Part shown: positions 1 through 11,653 of the stretch, in pieces
Position numbering within the stretch: position 1 is the first letter of the stretch
Layout: each line of letters starts with the position of its first letter
Assembly: GCF_034702125.1 (NCBI RefSeq)
Contig: NC_085857.1
Coordinates: forward strand, 49,612,810 to 49,676,809
Source of the DNA: Engraulis encrasicolus
Taxonomy: Eukaryota; Chordata; Actinopteri; Clupeiformes; Engraulidae
Length of the DNA stretch: 64,000 bases
Direction of reading: 5' to 3'
Made by a program: the position numbers and the translations under genes
Notes under the pieces: model-generated
Told to the model about the DNA's origin: nothing
What the model saw: only the letters and a program-made list of their open reading frames with translations
Database searches by the model: none

Positions 1-8
1 ACGCACTC

Positions 9-112
<104 letters not shown>

Positions 113-160
113 GCTCCTGCCAATGGGTCCTGGTCAAGTCCAGCCTGAGTCATTCCCAAT

Positions 161-167
161 CTCTCTG

Positions 168-232
<65 letters not shown>

Positions 233-252
233 ATCTATTCTCATTGTCAACA

Positions 253-292
<40 letters not shown>

Positions 293-296
293 TGTG

Positions 297-348
<52 letters not shown>

Positions 349-363
349 TGTGTGTGTGTGTGG
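161..363. repeat. Compound microsatellite (TC)n - (GT)n - (GTGC)n
   Basis: A TC run (about 161-237) is followed by a GT run (257-290) and a TGCG tetranucleotide run (about 297-349) that returns to GT. The long open frames here encode only Cys/Val/Ser-Leu repeats and are not genes. Confidence 0.95.
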
Positions 364-1439
364 GTGTGTGGCTGCCCCACTCCTCTGGAACAACTTACCC
401 AGCCACATTCAATCTTTAAACAACACTTTAAAACCCATCTCGCCTTTGACTTCTATTGCCCACAAGCACACACCTACACACACTTACACTGATACTTCTG
501 TATGTAAAGCAACCTTGGGTATTTTGAAAGGCGCTATATAAAACAAAGGCCCCTCTGATGACAATAATGAGGCCTCAGGTCATCACACACACACACACAC
601 ACACTTGGCAAAAGGGTTTTTGAATAGGTGGGTGTGTGTGCGTGCATGCGTACGTGTGTGTGCGCGCAGTTAAAATTAAGTTTATGGGATGTATTATTTA
701 GCCTTGGCAAAGTTTTGCACATGTATCATACTGGGAGTCAATTAGAGGTCCAAAGTCATTGGTGGGATATCACTCATGGCGTCCCGACCTTTGAGTAAAT
801 AAGAAGAGAACATCACGGAAAAAAACTGACTTAATTTTCTTCTAATTTCATGTTTACTGGTAAAACTAAAAGCTGACAGGTTAGGGTTTGATCTGGCCAC
901 AGTTTACCATAATGCGAGTCAATGGGGTAATAAAGGTTTGCACACACCTTTCTTTGATTTTCTTTTCTGCAGTTTATTTACTCATTGGCAAGAGATGAAG
1001 TTTTGACGTGGCGGTCTTTGAGTAAAAAAACAGATGAAAGGAACATGAAAAAGAAGAAATCTTAAGATGTGTGCAAACTCTGTGTGTCCGTAGGGGGGCA
1101 GTTTGCTTAGCCTATATTTTTCTTTGTCAATATTTTTGCCCTTCTTTTCCAATGAGGATGTAGACTAGGCCTATAAATAAGCAGTCTGCCTGTGCAGAAA
1201 ATAGCAGCTGCCTGCGATATAGTTACACGAGGAGACAGAGACAAAGATAGGCTTTGGGAACAAGCACAGAGTACGGTGAGTTGCATTAAATTATATAGCC
1301 TATGTATAAATAACAGTGTGCGTGTCTCTAGAATATGTGGTGCTGGGTTGCAAGGCATCAGTAACTACTGTCCGTAATTTAATCCTTAAGTCCTTTAATT
1401 AAGTCCTTAATTTAATTTCAGTCGTTAATATAATTTCAT
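364..1439. other. Intergenic, no gene recognised
   Basis: Apart from a short AC run near 582-603 I see no coding exon, RNA gene or clear transposon end in this stretch. Confidence 0.6.
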
Positions 1440-1443
1440 TTAA

Positions 1444-1740
1444 AGGATAGTTCCGGCGTAAAATGAAAGTTTCACCATCGCTTTCCCATGCCACATAATG
1501 TATCTAATGATGAGCCATTCCGGGCAATGCCGCGCCGTTATGGAGTTAGCTTATTTTAAGCTTTTTGGTGAAAAACGCAGCCAACGCATCACGGCGGGGC
1601 CAATTATAAACCTATTCTTTTCTGATGTTTCCCCGCTATAAACAACTTCAAAAACGCTACACACTTCATCACAAAGGTCTCGTCAATCAAACCGAGGCAC
1701 AGAGAATGTCATCGGACCACACAATCTTTCACTGGCCAGT
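1444..1740 (+). repeat. Left terminal part of giant inverted repeat
   Basis: Inverted copy of 14996-15292. Its inner edge ends at ...CACTGGCCAGT, where the EnSpm-like insertion begins. In the right arm the sequence runs on without interruption. Confidence 0.85.
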
Positions 1741-2631
1741 CCCAGTAAACAAAATGACGTTTAAAGGACGTCTTTTTTAGGTCATTTTTGGACGTATAAT
1801 TTAGGTCATCTGAAGGTGCAGACTGTTACTCCAGACGACGTCTTTTTCGGACGTCTAATGGACGTCCATTTTTGACGTCTGTACTACGTACATATTAGAG
1901 TCATCTCTAGTCCAAATAGGGTCTTTGAGGACATGTTTTTGACGTCATTTTGTAGGTGGTTTTATTGACGTCATCTTTGTGGACGTCTTTTTGACTTCAA
2001 ATTAACTCTGTGAGTTGTCATTCAAACATAAAAGTGACAGCATTAAAAACCTTGAAACTTCTAGTTTTCAAAATATACAGACAATTATCACATGGAAAGT
2101 GACAGGGGGGGTTTACTTTTATTTAGCAAACACTTTTGTTTACAAGGTTCAATCTTCAAAAGTCTTGACTACATACCTCTGCAACGTTTTTTTTTTGTAG
2201 AGTTGTGTTTACATTCAATTAAAAAAAAAATTGTATTACATTAACTTTACTGTCATATTCTTTTTTGTTAGGCTTTTCAGAAGAGGGGGAGATAACAAAT
2301 GTGATCTTTTTCAAGAATAATTAACACCACTGCGAATTTCATGAAGTATTGATGATTATGACTCGTACACTATCATGTCTTAACAACATTACCGGTGTAT
2401 TACAAAACCCGAAAGTCTTGAAATTCGAAGTAGTGTTAAATATTCTTGAAAATAACATTCTTATGAAATAGGTTCCAACATATTGGAAGAAAAGACATTG
2501 TACCTTGGGTTAAGAGACAGTTCATCTGAATGAAAACTCTGCATTACATCAATGGGTCTTACATCTGCCACATCATATCATTTCACAATCGTCCAGTTTT
2601 ACAACATATATATTTTTTAAAAAATATGATG

Positions 2632-3060
2632 GTAACACTTTATTTTAACATTACATCGCTAAGCACTAATACATACAATGTTAACCCATTGATGCCTAAA
2701 GCACTTGCAGAAAAGGGTGCTGATGCCATACAAATACATACAGGCGCCAGGGCCAATGTTGCACAACGCAACATCCAGCATCAATGGGTTAATGCCTGTA
2801 TAAGTAACTTGTAAGGCATGTACTAAGCGAAATCAAACATTTGTTAGGTCCTTACTGAGGTTATATTAGGTAATAAATCCCAAATTGTGCATGATCAAGG
2901 CATTTGCGAATACATGCCTAACGTATGTTTGATTTTGCTTAGTGCATGCCTTACAAGTTACTTATACAGCATACAGGCATTAACACTGTATGCATACAGG
3001 CATTAACACTGTATGTATTAGAGCTGATAGATGTAATGATAAAATAAAGTGTTGCCAAAA
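2632..3060. mobile_element. MITE with long terminal inverted repeats
   Basis: Left end GGTAACACTTTATTTTAACA and right end (reverse strand) GGCAACACTTTATTTTATCA continue as imperfect inverted repeats for about 55 bp. Inside, 2681-2792 is a smaller hairpin bounded by TTAACCCATTGATGC and its complement. A similar hairpin end appears near 46500-46535. No coding capacity. Confidence 0.7.
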
Positions 3061-3720
3061 TGATAATCAAAATAATTCCCTGTAATAATCCTAACAAGCA
3101 TGAACACAGATAAATTGTCATTAAGTGGTAAATTATGGAGAATCGGTCCTTGAGAAGGGACACAAAATGCTCTTTCTTCAGGTGTTACTTGAAGCTGCAT
3201 AGGCTGTCTGAATGTCAGTGGATTCAAAAGAGTCATTGAAAGATACTTCCATTTCTGTTGTTGTGGACTGGTGGTGTCTACATAGTAAGTCCTTGTACAC
3301 TTGAACAGCCATCTTGGCTGCAAATTATCATCATATCCTGTGCATCTGACAAAGCGTGTACATGACAAAGATGCCAAACTACTTTCTTGATGTCTGTAGT
3401 AACTATTTACATTTTGGGCATAACACATGTTGAGTGATCACTGGGCTGCTGGGAAGCTTTGAGAGAAGTTGTAGTGCCTTTGTTCGTTTGTTGGTTGAGA
3501 TGGGAACGTCATAAACATATTCAAAGAAGGTGAAAACAGAGCTGAGCTGTGCTGGATATAACAAGTTGCAGACCCAGTAAAGCTTGAACAGCTTGTCAAT
3601 TGTGCAAGTCAGGCCGTCTGCAACGGGGATGGTCACGCGGTCATTCCTGGCGGTGATGACAGACTCTTCAGGTTCCCAATGCAGACCACTAGTGGTTGGG
3701 TTGTGGATTCCATCTCAGTG
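3060..3720 (-). pseudogene. Decayed transposon-type ORF (unidentified)
   Basis: Minus-strand reading frames at 3403-3636 and 3018-3428 give protein-like sequence, including VFTFFEYVYDVP, a CPKCK zinc-ribbon-like motif and a later SCTRFVRC Cys pair. The frame changes near 3410-3430. A further frame with HIPLHCTTDTEME lies at 3633-3845. A CPxC segment after a Leu-rich helix resembles proteins of fish EnSpm/KDZ-type transposons that I recall only in outline. I take it as the remains of the host element's own gene. It has no start, no intact frame and no recognised catalytic motif. Confidence 0.3.
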
Positions 3721-3801
3721 TCAGTAGTGCAGTGAAGAGGGATGTGAAGTTGGTTCCAGACTGAGAAGAAGTAGAAGAGGAGGAAGAAGAAGAAGGGAGG
3801 G

Positions 3802-3805
<4 letters not shown>

Positions 3806-3838
<33 letters not shown>
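3806..3838. repeat. (GA)n microsatellite
   Basis: GA dinucleotide run inside the EnSpm-like element. Confidence 0.95.
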
Positions 3839-3840
<2 letters not shown>

Positions 3841-4155
3841 ATCAATAATACTTAATAGCAAGTTTTACTTAACTGATTGAAAGGTATGAAGCATACCAGT
3901 CAAACTAAGTATAGCCGAATCAACTACACATACATTGATATCATGACATCTTCTTAGCTCTTCATTAAACTGAGTGAATTTAATTTCATTCATTTTTCAT
4001 TTCATTATTTATATATACGTATGAAGAGTTTATTGCAAAACGGTGTATCTACCTTTTTTTGCATTTTATTATTGAAAATGGCTGTCCAGAGGTCCTATCA
4101 CCTATGTGTGAATTCTTGCCATTCAAATATTTTGAGAACATACTTTTTCAACTTA

Positions 4156-5443
4156 CAGTATATCACGCAAGTGAGTACACCCCTCACAGTTTTTGCAGAT
4201 TTGTGAGTATATATTTTCATAGGAAATCATTAGAGAAATTTCACTTTGACACAATGATTAGTGACCTTTTAACAACATATTTAACCGCTTAAATGTCTTG
4301 TTCACTCGGAAAAAAACTAAATACAGCCATTAATGTTTGAACATGTACTCACAAAAGTGAATACACCCCAGATTAAAATCCGGTAGAAAAGGGGCTGTGT
4401 TGGCTCGAAATGAAACAAAATGAAAAGGGATGAAAGGGGAGGTAATCAGTGTGCGTTTCAACCTTTCTTTGCATTGAACTTTTATATTTTGAGTCTGCAT
4501 CTGGCTTAAATAGATTGGTGTGAGATTTGAATGCAATCCTATGGAGAATATCATGATCTGCTTCAGTAGTCACAGTGCATGTTGATATGCATGTTTCTTT
4601 TAGGTGTATTTCAGATTACCAATGTTGACAGCATCCATGCATCCCCAAACCATGTCAGTCCCATTACCATGCTTGGCTTTTGATAGGATACACTTTTTTT
4701 TGTAAAACTTACTTGTTTACCACCACACATGCTTGACACCATCTAAAGTATATTTGTTTATCTGGGTCTCTTCAGATCACACGACATGGTTCCAGTGATC
4801 CATATCCTTGGTCTGTTCATCTCTCTTGAGACCAAGATAAACAAATTTGCTTTAGATGGTGTCAAGCATGTGTGGTGGTAAACAAGTGAGTTTTACAAAA
4901 AAAAAGTGTATCCTCTCAGTAGCCACGCATGGTAGTGGGACTGACATGGTTTGGGGATGCATGAATGCTGTCAACATTGGCAATCTGAAATACACCTAAA
5001 AGAAACATGCATGTCAACATGCACTGTGACTACTGAAGCAGATCATGATATTCTCCATAGGATTGCATTCAAATCTCACACCGATCTATTTAAGCCAGAT
5101 GCAGACTCAAAATGTAAAAGTTTAATGCAAAGAAAGGTTGAAACGCACACTGATGACCTCCCTTTTCATCCCTTTTCATTTCAAGACGATTCGAGCCAAC
5201 ACAGCCCCTTCTCTACCGGATTTTAATCTGGGGTGCACTCACTTTTGTGAGTACATGTTCAAACACTAATGGGTGTATTTTGCTTTTTTCTGAGTGAACA
5301 ACAAATTTAAGCGGTTAAATAAGTTGTTAAAAGGTCACTAATCATTGTGTCAAAGTGAAATTACTGTAATGCTTTCCTATGAAAATGTATACTCAAAAAT
5401 CTGCAAAAACTGTGAGAGTTGTATTCACTTTCGTGATATACTG
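4156..5443. mobile_element. Foldback element derived from a Tc1/mariner transposon
   Basis: Ends CAGTATATCACG and its complement are flanked by TA (4154-4155, 5444-5445), the Tc1 target duplication. The motif AAGTGAGTACACCCCTCACA is typical of a fish Tc1-like family. The two halves (4156 to about 4768, and about 4829 to 5443) are inverted copies of each other centred at 4800. Each half carries the same transposase fragment (frame with ETKINKFALDGVKHVWW followed by a stop; GTDMVWGCMNA). The rest of the transposase is missing, so the element cannot be autonomous. Confidence 0.85.
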
Positions 5444-5581
5444 TATATGAAATTCATTTTGCAATGCGGTATACGTATGAACTTATACAGTATAATATCA
5501 GAAAGGAGCCAAGACTGACTTGCACCAACACAGACCCACACGCAAACACACCCAAACGCAAACACACACACACGTTCCTAC

Positions 5582-5726
5582 CAAAGATGTCAGCGATGCA
5601 GAGTCCTAGCTGGCCAATAGTGTGTGAGGTGTTAAGTTCCGCCTCTCCGTGCAGCAGCAGCAGGTTGGAGGGCGGGACCTTTAGCTTGACTGACAGGTCT
5701 TCCACTGCATGCTTCAGAAGCTCTGT
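5582..5726 (-). CDS. nfatc2ip: nfatc2ip-like exon, SUMO-like domain 1
   Basis: Bounded by acceptor ...GTTGCAG and donor GTAGGA, 145 nt: phase 0 at the start and one extra base at the end. It encodes TELLKHAVEDLSVKL... to ...LCIADIF without a stop. This is the best-supported exon of the fragment. Confidence 0.6.
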
Positions 5727-5881
5727 CTGCAACACCCATACACATAAATATTACTGACACACACATCAGCTGTATAGGGTTATCTACTTTCCATGGCTTT
5801 CCCCAACTATAAAACAGAATTATAATACTTCCTGTAAAAAGTCTTTGACTAGGCAAAGCGCTATACAAAACACATGTACTG

Positions 5882-5882
<1 letters not shown>

Positions 5883-5937
<55 letters not shown>
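5883..5937. repeat. (GT)n microsatellite
   Basis: Intronic GT run in the nfatc2ip-like unit. Confidence 0.97.
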
Positions 5938-5939
<2 letters not shown>

Positions 5940-6035
5940 CTGTGCTAGTTGTATTTGGTGTATATCTGGTCTGTGGCGTATCTTTAAGTTTACCAGTCGT
6001 GCCGGTGTGTTCTGCTGATGCTGCTGCCAGCGTTT

Positions 6036-6207
6036 TCATTGGCTGGTTTTCCTGCGAGGGCGTGGACTGCATACGATGGCGATGTCTGCATCGTCAGACT
6101 CCTCTCCTTCATCCTCCTCCTTTAATTGGCCAGCTGCCGCAGCAATCCCGGCCCCTCTGGTGATGGACGCAGCAGGGAGCCAAGCGTCCAGCCTCATGTT
6201 AATCTCC
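6036..6207 (-). CDS. nfatc2ip: nfatc2ip-like exon, linker before SUMO domain
   Basis: Acceptor GTGTGACAG, then REINMRLDAWLP, an Ala-rich stretch, an acidic run and DADIAIVCSPRPRRK, ended by TGA. It resembles the SEVNKRLQDL region before SUMO-like domain 1 in the mammalian protein. The lower boundary is uncertain: GTATGC inside the exon or GTAAAC further on could be the donor. Its frame does not match the end phase of the 6316-6391 exon. Confidence 0.4.
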
Positions 6208-6315
6208 CTGTCACACGCACGCACATACACACACAATGTAAGGAAAGTTGACAAGTAACTGTAGAGAAAGTGTCAGTGCGTGGCATGCACACAAGTGTGT
6301 GTGTTGTGTACTCAC

Positions 6316-6391
6316 GTTAGTTTGCGGTTGGGCCGCCGCCATGCCTTGAGTGGTGTGGAGGGGGAGGGGGGCGGAACGCCTCAGCACAGTC
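6316..6391 (-). CDS. Possible nfatc2ip-like exon
   Basis: Acceptor GTGTTAG and donor GTGAGT bound 76 nt encoding TVLRRSAPLPLHTTQ... to ...AAAQPQTN. It joins in phase to the 6608-6666 exon, restoring an Arg codon. No family motif of its own. Confidence 0.35.
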
Positions 6392-6507
6392 CTAACACCA
6401 ACACATACACACACAAGGATGCATTAACACACATCAACATGATGGATATGGTAAGCATACAGCAATAAATTGGAAAAATATTGTAGGGGCTACTATGTTG
6501 ACTCATG

Positions 6508-6510
<3 letters not shown>

Positions 6511-6568
<58 letters not shown>

Positions 6569-6575
6569 TGTGTAC
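6511..6575. repeat. (GT)n microsatellite
   Basis: GT run between two putative exons of the nfatc2ip-like unit. Confidence 0.97.
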
Positions 6576-6607
6576 ACTCACATTGTGCTTTGCATGGGTT
6601 TGGTCAC

Positions 6608-6666
6608 CTGGTCCGAGTCATCTGAGAGTTCGGTACACTGCTTCCCTCACCATCGCTGTCAGAAAT
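6608..6666 (-). CDS. Possible nfatc2ip-like exon
   Basis: 59 nt between a TTTGACAG acceptor and a GTGACC donor encode ISDSDGEGSSVPNSQMTRT, an acidic Ser-rich segment like the N-terminal half of NFATC2IP. Support is splice consensus and composition only. Confidence 0.35.
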
Positions 6667-6669
6667 CTG

Positions 6670-7438
6670 TCAAACACACAATATACAGTCTCAAGTTTGC
6701 CGTCCGTGTTAGCTGTAACTCATCCAAATACTGCTACTTTATACAGCAGGCACATATTTACTGACCAAGTTGCTCTCTATGACAAAAGTGCTATGGGCTA
6801 CTGTGACAGGTAAACAAGAAACAACAGGTTAACAACACTTGGCGCTAATTAGTTCTCTACAACTACAGACCGCTGCTGTTCCCTTCCGTTTGGGATCCAT
6901 ATCACCAAACTATAGTTCTCTTGAACTTAACTGCATTGTTATAAGAATATGGCTATGACAGCCTTAGATAGCAGGTTAAAATATGGTCATTGACATTTTG
7001 GTGACAAGGTCATAACTCTGTATCGCAATGAGGTCCTAACAGAGGCTCTGCATGAAAGTGTTTTTAAAGATTAGAAGACGTTTTAAAAGTAACTATCCTT
7101 TGAAAAATACCTGCACAAAATCAACCAGAAAAGACATCTCAGATTTTACACTGCAGCGGCTTCGGAGTCAGAAGATGTGTGAGAACTGTGTAGCACTTTT
7201 CATCTGAAAATGAGAGCAGAAAATTGTACAGCAGCACTTAAATTTCACATTTACCAAAGTCTCTGTGTTATAACAATATCACAGTAACATATTTATCACA
7301 ATTGCATACAATACAACAATAAAAAAAATCTGGAAAAAAAATAATCTAAAAAAACAAATGAAAGGAGGCAGAGGGCCTGTAAGTGGATGGCAATTAGACA
7401 CATGATCACATAGACAATATACACACGGAAACACACGG
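6670..7438. other. Intronic sequence, nothing clear
   Basis: Intronic DNA of the nfatc2ip-like unit. A possible minus-strand acceptor near 7200 opens a short frame but I could not place it with confidence. Confidence 0.4.
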
Positions 7439-7470
7439 AAACACACACACACACACACACACACACTTAC

Positions 7471-7540
7471 CATCAGTCTGATCATCCAACTGTTCAATCA
7501 GAGTAGGAGTTTGGACAGATGTGGCCACAAGACCTGGGCC
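7471..7540 (-). CDS. Possible nfatc2ip-like exon
   Basis: 70 nt between CTTAATCAG and GTAAGT encode GPGLVATSVQTPTLIEQLDD plus QTD. A (GT)n tract begins just after the donor on the coding strand. No homology recognised. Confidence 0.35.
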
Positions 7541-8759
7541 CTGATTAAGAGAGAAGAGAGAGAGAGGGGGAGAGCACGTTAGTTCCCAGTGCATTGAAGG
7601 TACTTTTAAAATCCCGTAGCCATAACTGGTGTTGATACCTTGGTAGTCGCCACACTTCACACGCAGCTGTTCTACTCTGCCACCTAAAACTCAAACTTTG
7701 AATCTTCTTTTCAAATGTCATGGTATCGTCACCAATTACCATTGCCTACAAAATATCGTGCGTGGCAGTTTTATCCCTCGAACAGCGTACATCTGGCACG
7801 TCGCACCCTCCATCTGAAACAACTGCCGGTATTTTCACAACAGACCGTCATACGAGGTCTACCGAGACAAAACACGACAGCGTTGACCAGTTGCCCAGAT
7901 CTACCATATTCAACTACATACTGAAACGGTGAAAACCACGACACTTACATGGAACTACGGTTCAAAGCTTGTCTATTGACTGGCCACAACAACTACAACC
8001 AAGCCGACATAATGTGATTCGGAAATTCGTTTGTATCACCTTTCATCGAGCCAACACAAAACAGTGGGATACTGCTTGCTTTTACTGGTGCTATTCTTTA
8101 TCATGTACGAGGGTGGCGGATGGTCTGATTTACATGATTTGACGCAGAACTGCTTACCTTTGAAGCGCTGAAGTTTAAAATCGCCTCTATGCTAGCTAGC
8201 CCCTGTCTTGCCCCCTCCGATACCTGTTACTAGCAGCATCCACTTTTGCCCCACTACCAGTACTAGCTCTACGTCAATCCATCCGTGGTGTTTCAGTATC
8301 CTTGCATACATTCTGTCAGACTTTCTTTCTTTTATGTTCAGAAAATAGCTTTCAAACTTCACATCAGTAAAGTGCCGCCTGATTTATTCCACACCAGCTA
8401 ATTATCAGTTACCCTATTAGCAACCAATGTTAGCAAACCATCCAATATCACATTTCAAACCTTTAATTTTCCCAACACAACACGTTTTAACCATTAAGTT
8501 TGTCCACATGTGAATTAAAAGAAAACAAATATAATTTATAGTGCAAGCGTTAAAGATCAATAGCTAACTGAGTATCAATAACTAGCTAAATCTGATTGTA
8601 GGCTAGCTTAATGTTCACAGAATCACTGAGGCTGTTCAAATGTTCGTACAGCAAAACTAATGAAGCAGGGTTTGATTTTAACCATACATTAACGGTAACA
8701 CACGTAATTGTTACGAAATTATACCAATAAAGCGAATTACTTACGCCAGCCTCTCTCGG

Positions 8760-8890
8760 TGTCTGAAGTCAAGTCGCCGCATCTTGCATTTCCAACGGTA
8801 GAAAAGGCGGGCGGAAGTCTGCTTTCAAATCTCCACAGTCACGCGATTGGACAGCCAAACGGCCGTTAGTTTCTTACTTGTAGCACGACC
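8760..8890 (-). promoter_or_regulatory. Candidate TATA-less promoter and first exon
   Basis: On the minus strand a CCAATCGCGTG box and an ACTTCCGCCCGCC (ETS/GC-box-like) segment precede a short possible first exon. That exon has ATGCGGCGACTTGACTTC and ends at a strong donor, GC-GTAAGT. The stretch is locally CpG-richer than its neighbours. It fits the 5' end of the captured nfatc2ip-like unit. Inference only. Confidence 0.4.
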
Positions 8891-9360
8891 CAGAAATGAA
8901 CCTCTTAACTTCAGGTTTCACACATGTGAAATCTTACACATAATCTGTCAATGCTGTCTACACATCCCAATGTGTTATTTTTTTTGACACATCTGTTTAG
9001 GCAGTGTGTCCCACGGTGCATTGCACGTTGGAGAGTATCTCTTCTTTCCCCACCCGATGTGAACAGAAAAAATAGCCTAGGAAAACTACTATGGCCTATT
9101 TAAAATCAAAGCAAAAAAAAAAGCAACAGCAACAACAAGCATGTCGATTTCTCTCACCTGTTTTTGACGTCCAAAAAAGTGACCTAGACTGACGTCCGAA
9201 CTTTGAACTTCATAATGACGTACAAATAGGGTCATTATTAGACGTCCAAATAAAGGACCTAGTTTGTACGTCATTCTAGGGTCCAAAACTGGTCATGGAC
9301 CGACGGACGCAATTTAGACCTAATTTCAACGTCTATACGACGTCCAATGTTTAGTGGGGT

Positions 9361-11640
9361 GTTTTCAGAGGTGTCTCACTGTTGCAACTCTCTGACCCGG
9401 ATGCCAGGGCGCGCGAGGTCAGAAGGACCATTACGCAACGGAGGAAGGCTGGAGGAATTTATAAAGTCGTACTAGAAGTACTCTTACAGATGTAAGTACA
9501 CCACCAGTGGTGTGTTATTACAAAGCTGAATCCATGTTATATTATACCGTGTTGCAATTACTTTGTAAGAGTAGTCTGCCTACCTGTACTCTCCATGCAA
9601 CTCTTCAAATCTGCTGCCTGCACACACGGTAGTAGCGATCCCTCCGGGTTTTTACGCCAGTTTCGTCCACTTCTAATGCTATTAGCCATTCCCGTAATAT
9701 GGCTGGTTTAGACAGTGGCAGTCGGTGAAAACGGTCGGGGTTCCAGCTTTTCATTTTACGGTCGTAGCCGGTGCGAACCGCGGACCATGTTAAAGCCCCC
9801 TGCACATTACATGCGGTAATACGAATCCGATTTGACCGTTAACCATTCATTGTCTATGGAGAACCGCACTCCGTATGCGGTTGGAGTCCGGACAGTCCGG
9901 TGCGGAAGAAAGTCCGCATCCGAGAGCCTCCGCATACGTTCAAATATTTCAACTCCTCCGGAAAATTCCGTGCCTGACCGTGCGGTAAAGAGAGCTGTTG
10001 CTATGGTGATGATAAACACTTTAGGATTTCCCACGGATCTTCTCAAAAAATAATAGATAAATATCAAAATTACGCCGTTTTAAGATGTTAAAAACGGCGA
10101 TAATGTTCAAACTTTATCATTATATAATCCACACTAGATAGGTGGACAAGAAAACAAGCATTTATGATTTGATACGAAATTACGAAAACCAAATTCATCA
10201 CCAAACACACCAATAGTTTTCACACATGATCTTTATCAGTAAGACACTACAAAAAAGTGAAACGAAGCGTTTTTAGTGTTCAAATAAAGAAGTTTGGAGG
10301 CATTTTCTGCTCCGTCCGCCATGTTTCAAACCAGCCACTACTAGACCAGGAGCCCAGGGGGGTCAGCCTAGTTGGGAAGGTTACCAATTTTTATGGGTAC
10401 TATGATGTCTGGTATGGTCCCCAGATAGAGGATCAGCACGTCTGCCGGGTTCCCTCTGGTGGGTGTGGCCAGGGGGGCTGTAAAACTGGCACCCCAAAAA
10501 TGGGCTAGATCAGTTGGTGAGGTTACCACTTGGAACCTGTTGTAAATTGTTCATCATAGTCCCCTGATAGACAAATGACCACTGCCAGACATTTTTAGTG
10601 GTGGGTTACCCCCGGCAGACGCCCCCGTATGATGACACCCCCAAAAATGGGCTAGATCAGTTGGTGAGGTTACCACTTGGAACCTGTTGTAAATTGTTTG
10701 AGATGGTCCCCTGATTGAGGAATGGCCACTGCCAGACGTTTTTGATGGTGGGCGGGGCTTGCCAGACATCATTAATTGGGGGGTAAAAAATGGGCTAGAT
10801 CAGCTGGTGAGGTTACCTCTTGAAACCTATCATGAATTGTTCATCATATTCCCCTGATAGAGAAATGACCACTGGCAGACATTTTCAGTGGTGGGGGACC
10901 CCCGCCAGACGCCCCAATATGATGACACCCCCCAATATAGGCAAGGTCATTCACATAAGGTTTGAACCAGGCATAGTACAAAAGACAAATGAGACCACTT
11001 TTGTAGATTATTCCAACATGGGGAATTGATTTGAATTGACATGTTCATAGAAACTTGTTGTGGGTACTTTTTAGGACAAAAATGACTTTAATTTAACAAA
11101 TATTACAAATCCGGGCAGGAACCAGTGTGTAGGCTTTCAAAATCAATGCAAAGATGACATGTTTCTGACTTAAAAGTGCATTTTGTAGGATGGTGGCCAG
11201 AATATTGAATTAATATTTACAAAATAATAAAGTAATATTTACTATTATGACCAAAGTACAGTAGGTTTTGCAGCTAAAGATGTTGAGGAGATTCCCCTTT
11301 ACGTGTATGAAAAGTGTAATTTCCCCAATCATAATGAATACTTGAATAATAATATGAATTTGATGGTGGTGGTAAATAGGTAGCCTAATATTTGTGAATG
11401 GGCAGTATGAATTCTGGGAAATAAACAGCTAAGTATATTACACAATACACCTATAAGCAATTCAGGGACCAATTACGCTGACATTGAAGGCCTATGAATT
11501 ATACCAATAAATTGCAGAACTATGCATTACTGCACCACTGTATGTTAAAAGCAATTTGAAATTCCCACTTTCCAGCAGTTCTGAAGATTTAGAAGCAAAA
11601 TAGTTAAAGGGGTATGCCACTATTTTGGGGCTGAATACGG
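9361..11640 (+). repeat. Left arm of giant inverted repeat (continued)
   Basis: Homology with the right arm resumes at GTTTTCAGAGGTGTCTC (9361), breaks at about 9405-10335 (left-only sequence), then runs from ACCAGGAGCCCAGGGG (10347) to about 11640. The right counterpart is about 13580-14995. Translated frames in the arms mirror each other because the DNA is duplicated. None looks like a known protein. Confidence 0.8.
10490..10960. repeat. About 145-bp tandem repeat, three copies (left arm)
   Basis: The block beginning AAAAATGGGCTAGATCAG, GTGAGGTTACC, with later CCCCTGAT and TGCCAGAC motifs, recurs near 10494, 10640 and 10785. The same array is mirrored at about 14180-14675 in the right arm, so it predates the arm duplication. 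Confidence 0.75.
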
Positions 11641-11653
11641 TTAAAATGGTTGG

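Larger units (their letters stand above)
5582..8800 (-). pseudogene. nfatc2ip: nfatc2ip-like gene fragment (NFATC2-interacting protein)
   Basis: NFATC2IP is a nuclear protein with two C-terminal SUMO-like domains. The exon at 5582-5726 encodes most of SUMO-like domain 1 (VKLKVPPSNLLLLHGEAEL, then LGLCIADIFG), matching the family pattern of a Leu-rich strand, G-E-x-E-L and L-G-x-x-D-I-I. Upstream exons are suggested at 6036-6207 (REINMRLDAWLP, then an acidic EEDEGEESDDAD stretch), 6316-6391, 6608-6666 (SDSDGEGSSVPNSQ) and 7471-7540. A possible first exon lies near 8760-8800. The second SUMO-like domain is not found. The frame cannot be carried cleanly into the 6036-6207 exon or beyond it. The whole unit lies inside the EnSpm-like element, so I infer a captured, truncated copy rather than the resident gene. 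Confidence 0.5.
1741..9358. mobile_element. EnSpm/CACTA-like transposon carrying gene exons, 7.6 kb
   Basis: Short terminal inverted repeats CCCAGTAAAC (1741) and, on the other strand, CCCACTAAAC (ending 9358). Both ends are followed by 200-250 bp rich in GACGTC/GGACGTC subterminal motifs, as in fish EnSpm/CMC elements. A GT dinucleotide repeats on both sides (1739-1740, 9359-9360). The other arm of the surrounding inverted repeat supplies the empty site, reading CCAGTGTTTTCAG without a break. Inside are a decayed ORF on the minus strand, a MITE (2632-3060), a Tc1 foldback (4156-5443) and nfatc2ip-like exons with a promoter-like region. The superfamily assignment rests on end structure only. 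Confidence 0.65.

Noticed and set aside
123..541. Cys/Val-rich and Thr/His-rich frames over dinucleotide repeats (also near 24151, 25915, 29829, 36832, 59727)
   Set aside because: Microsatellite translations with no coding support.
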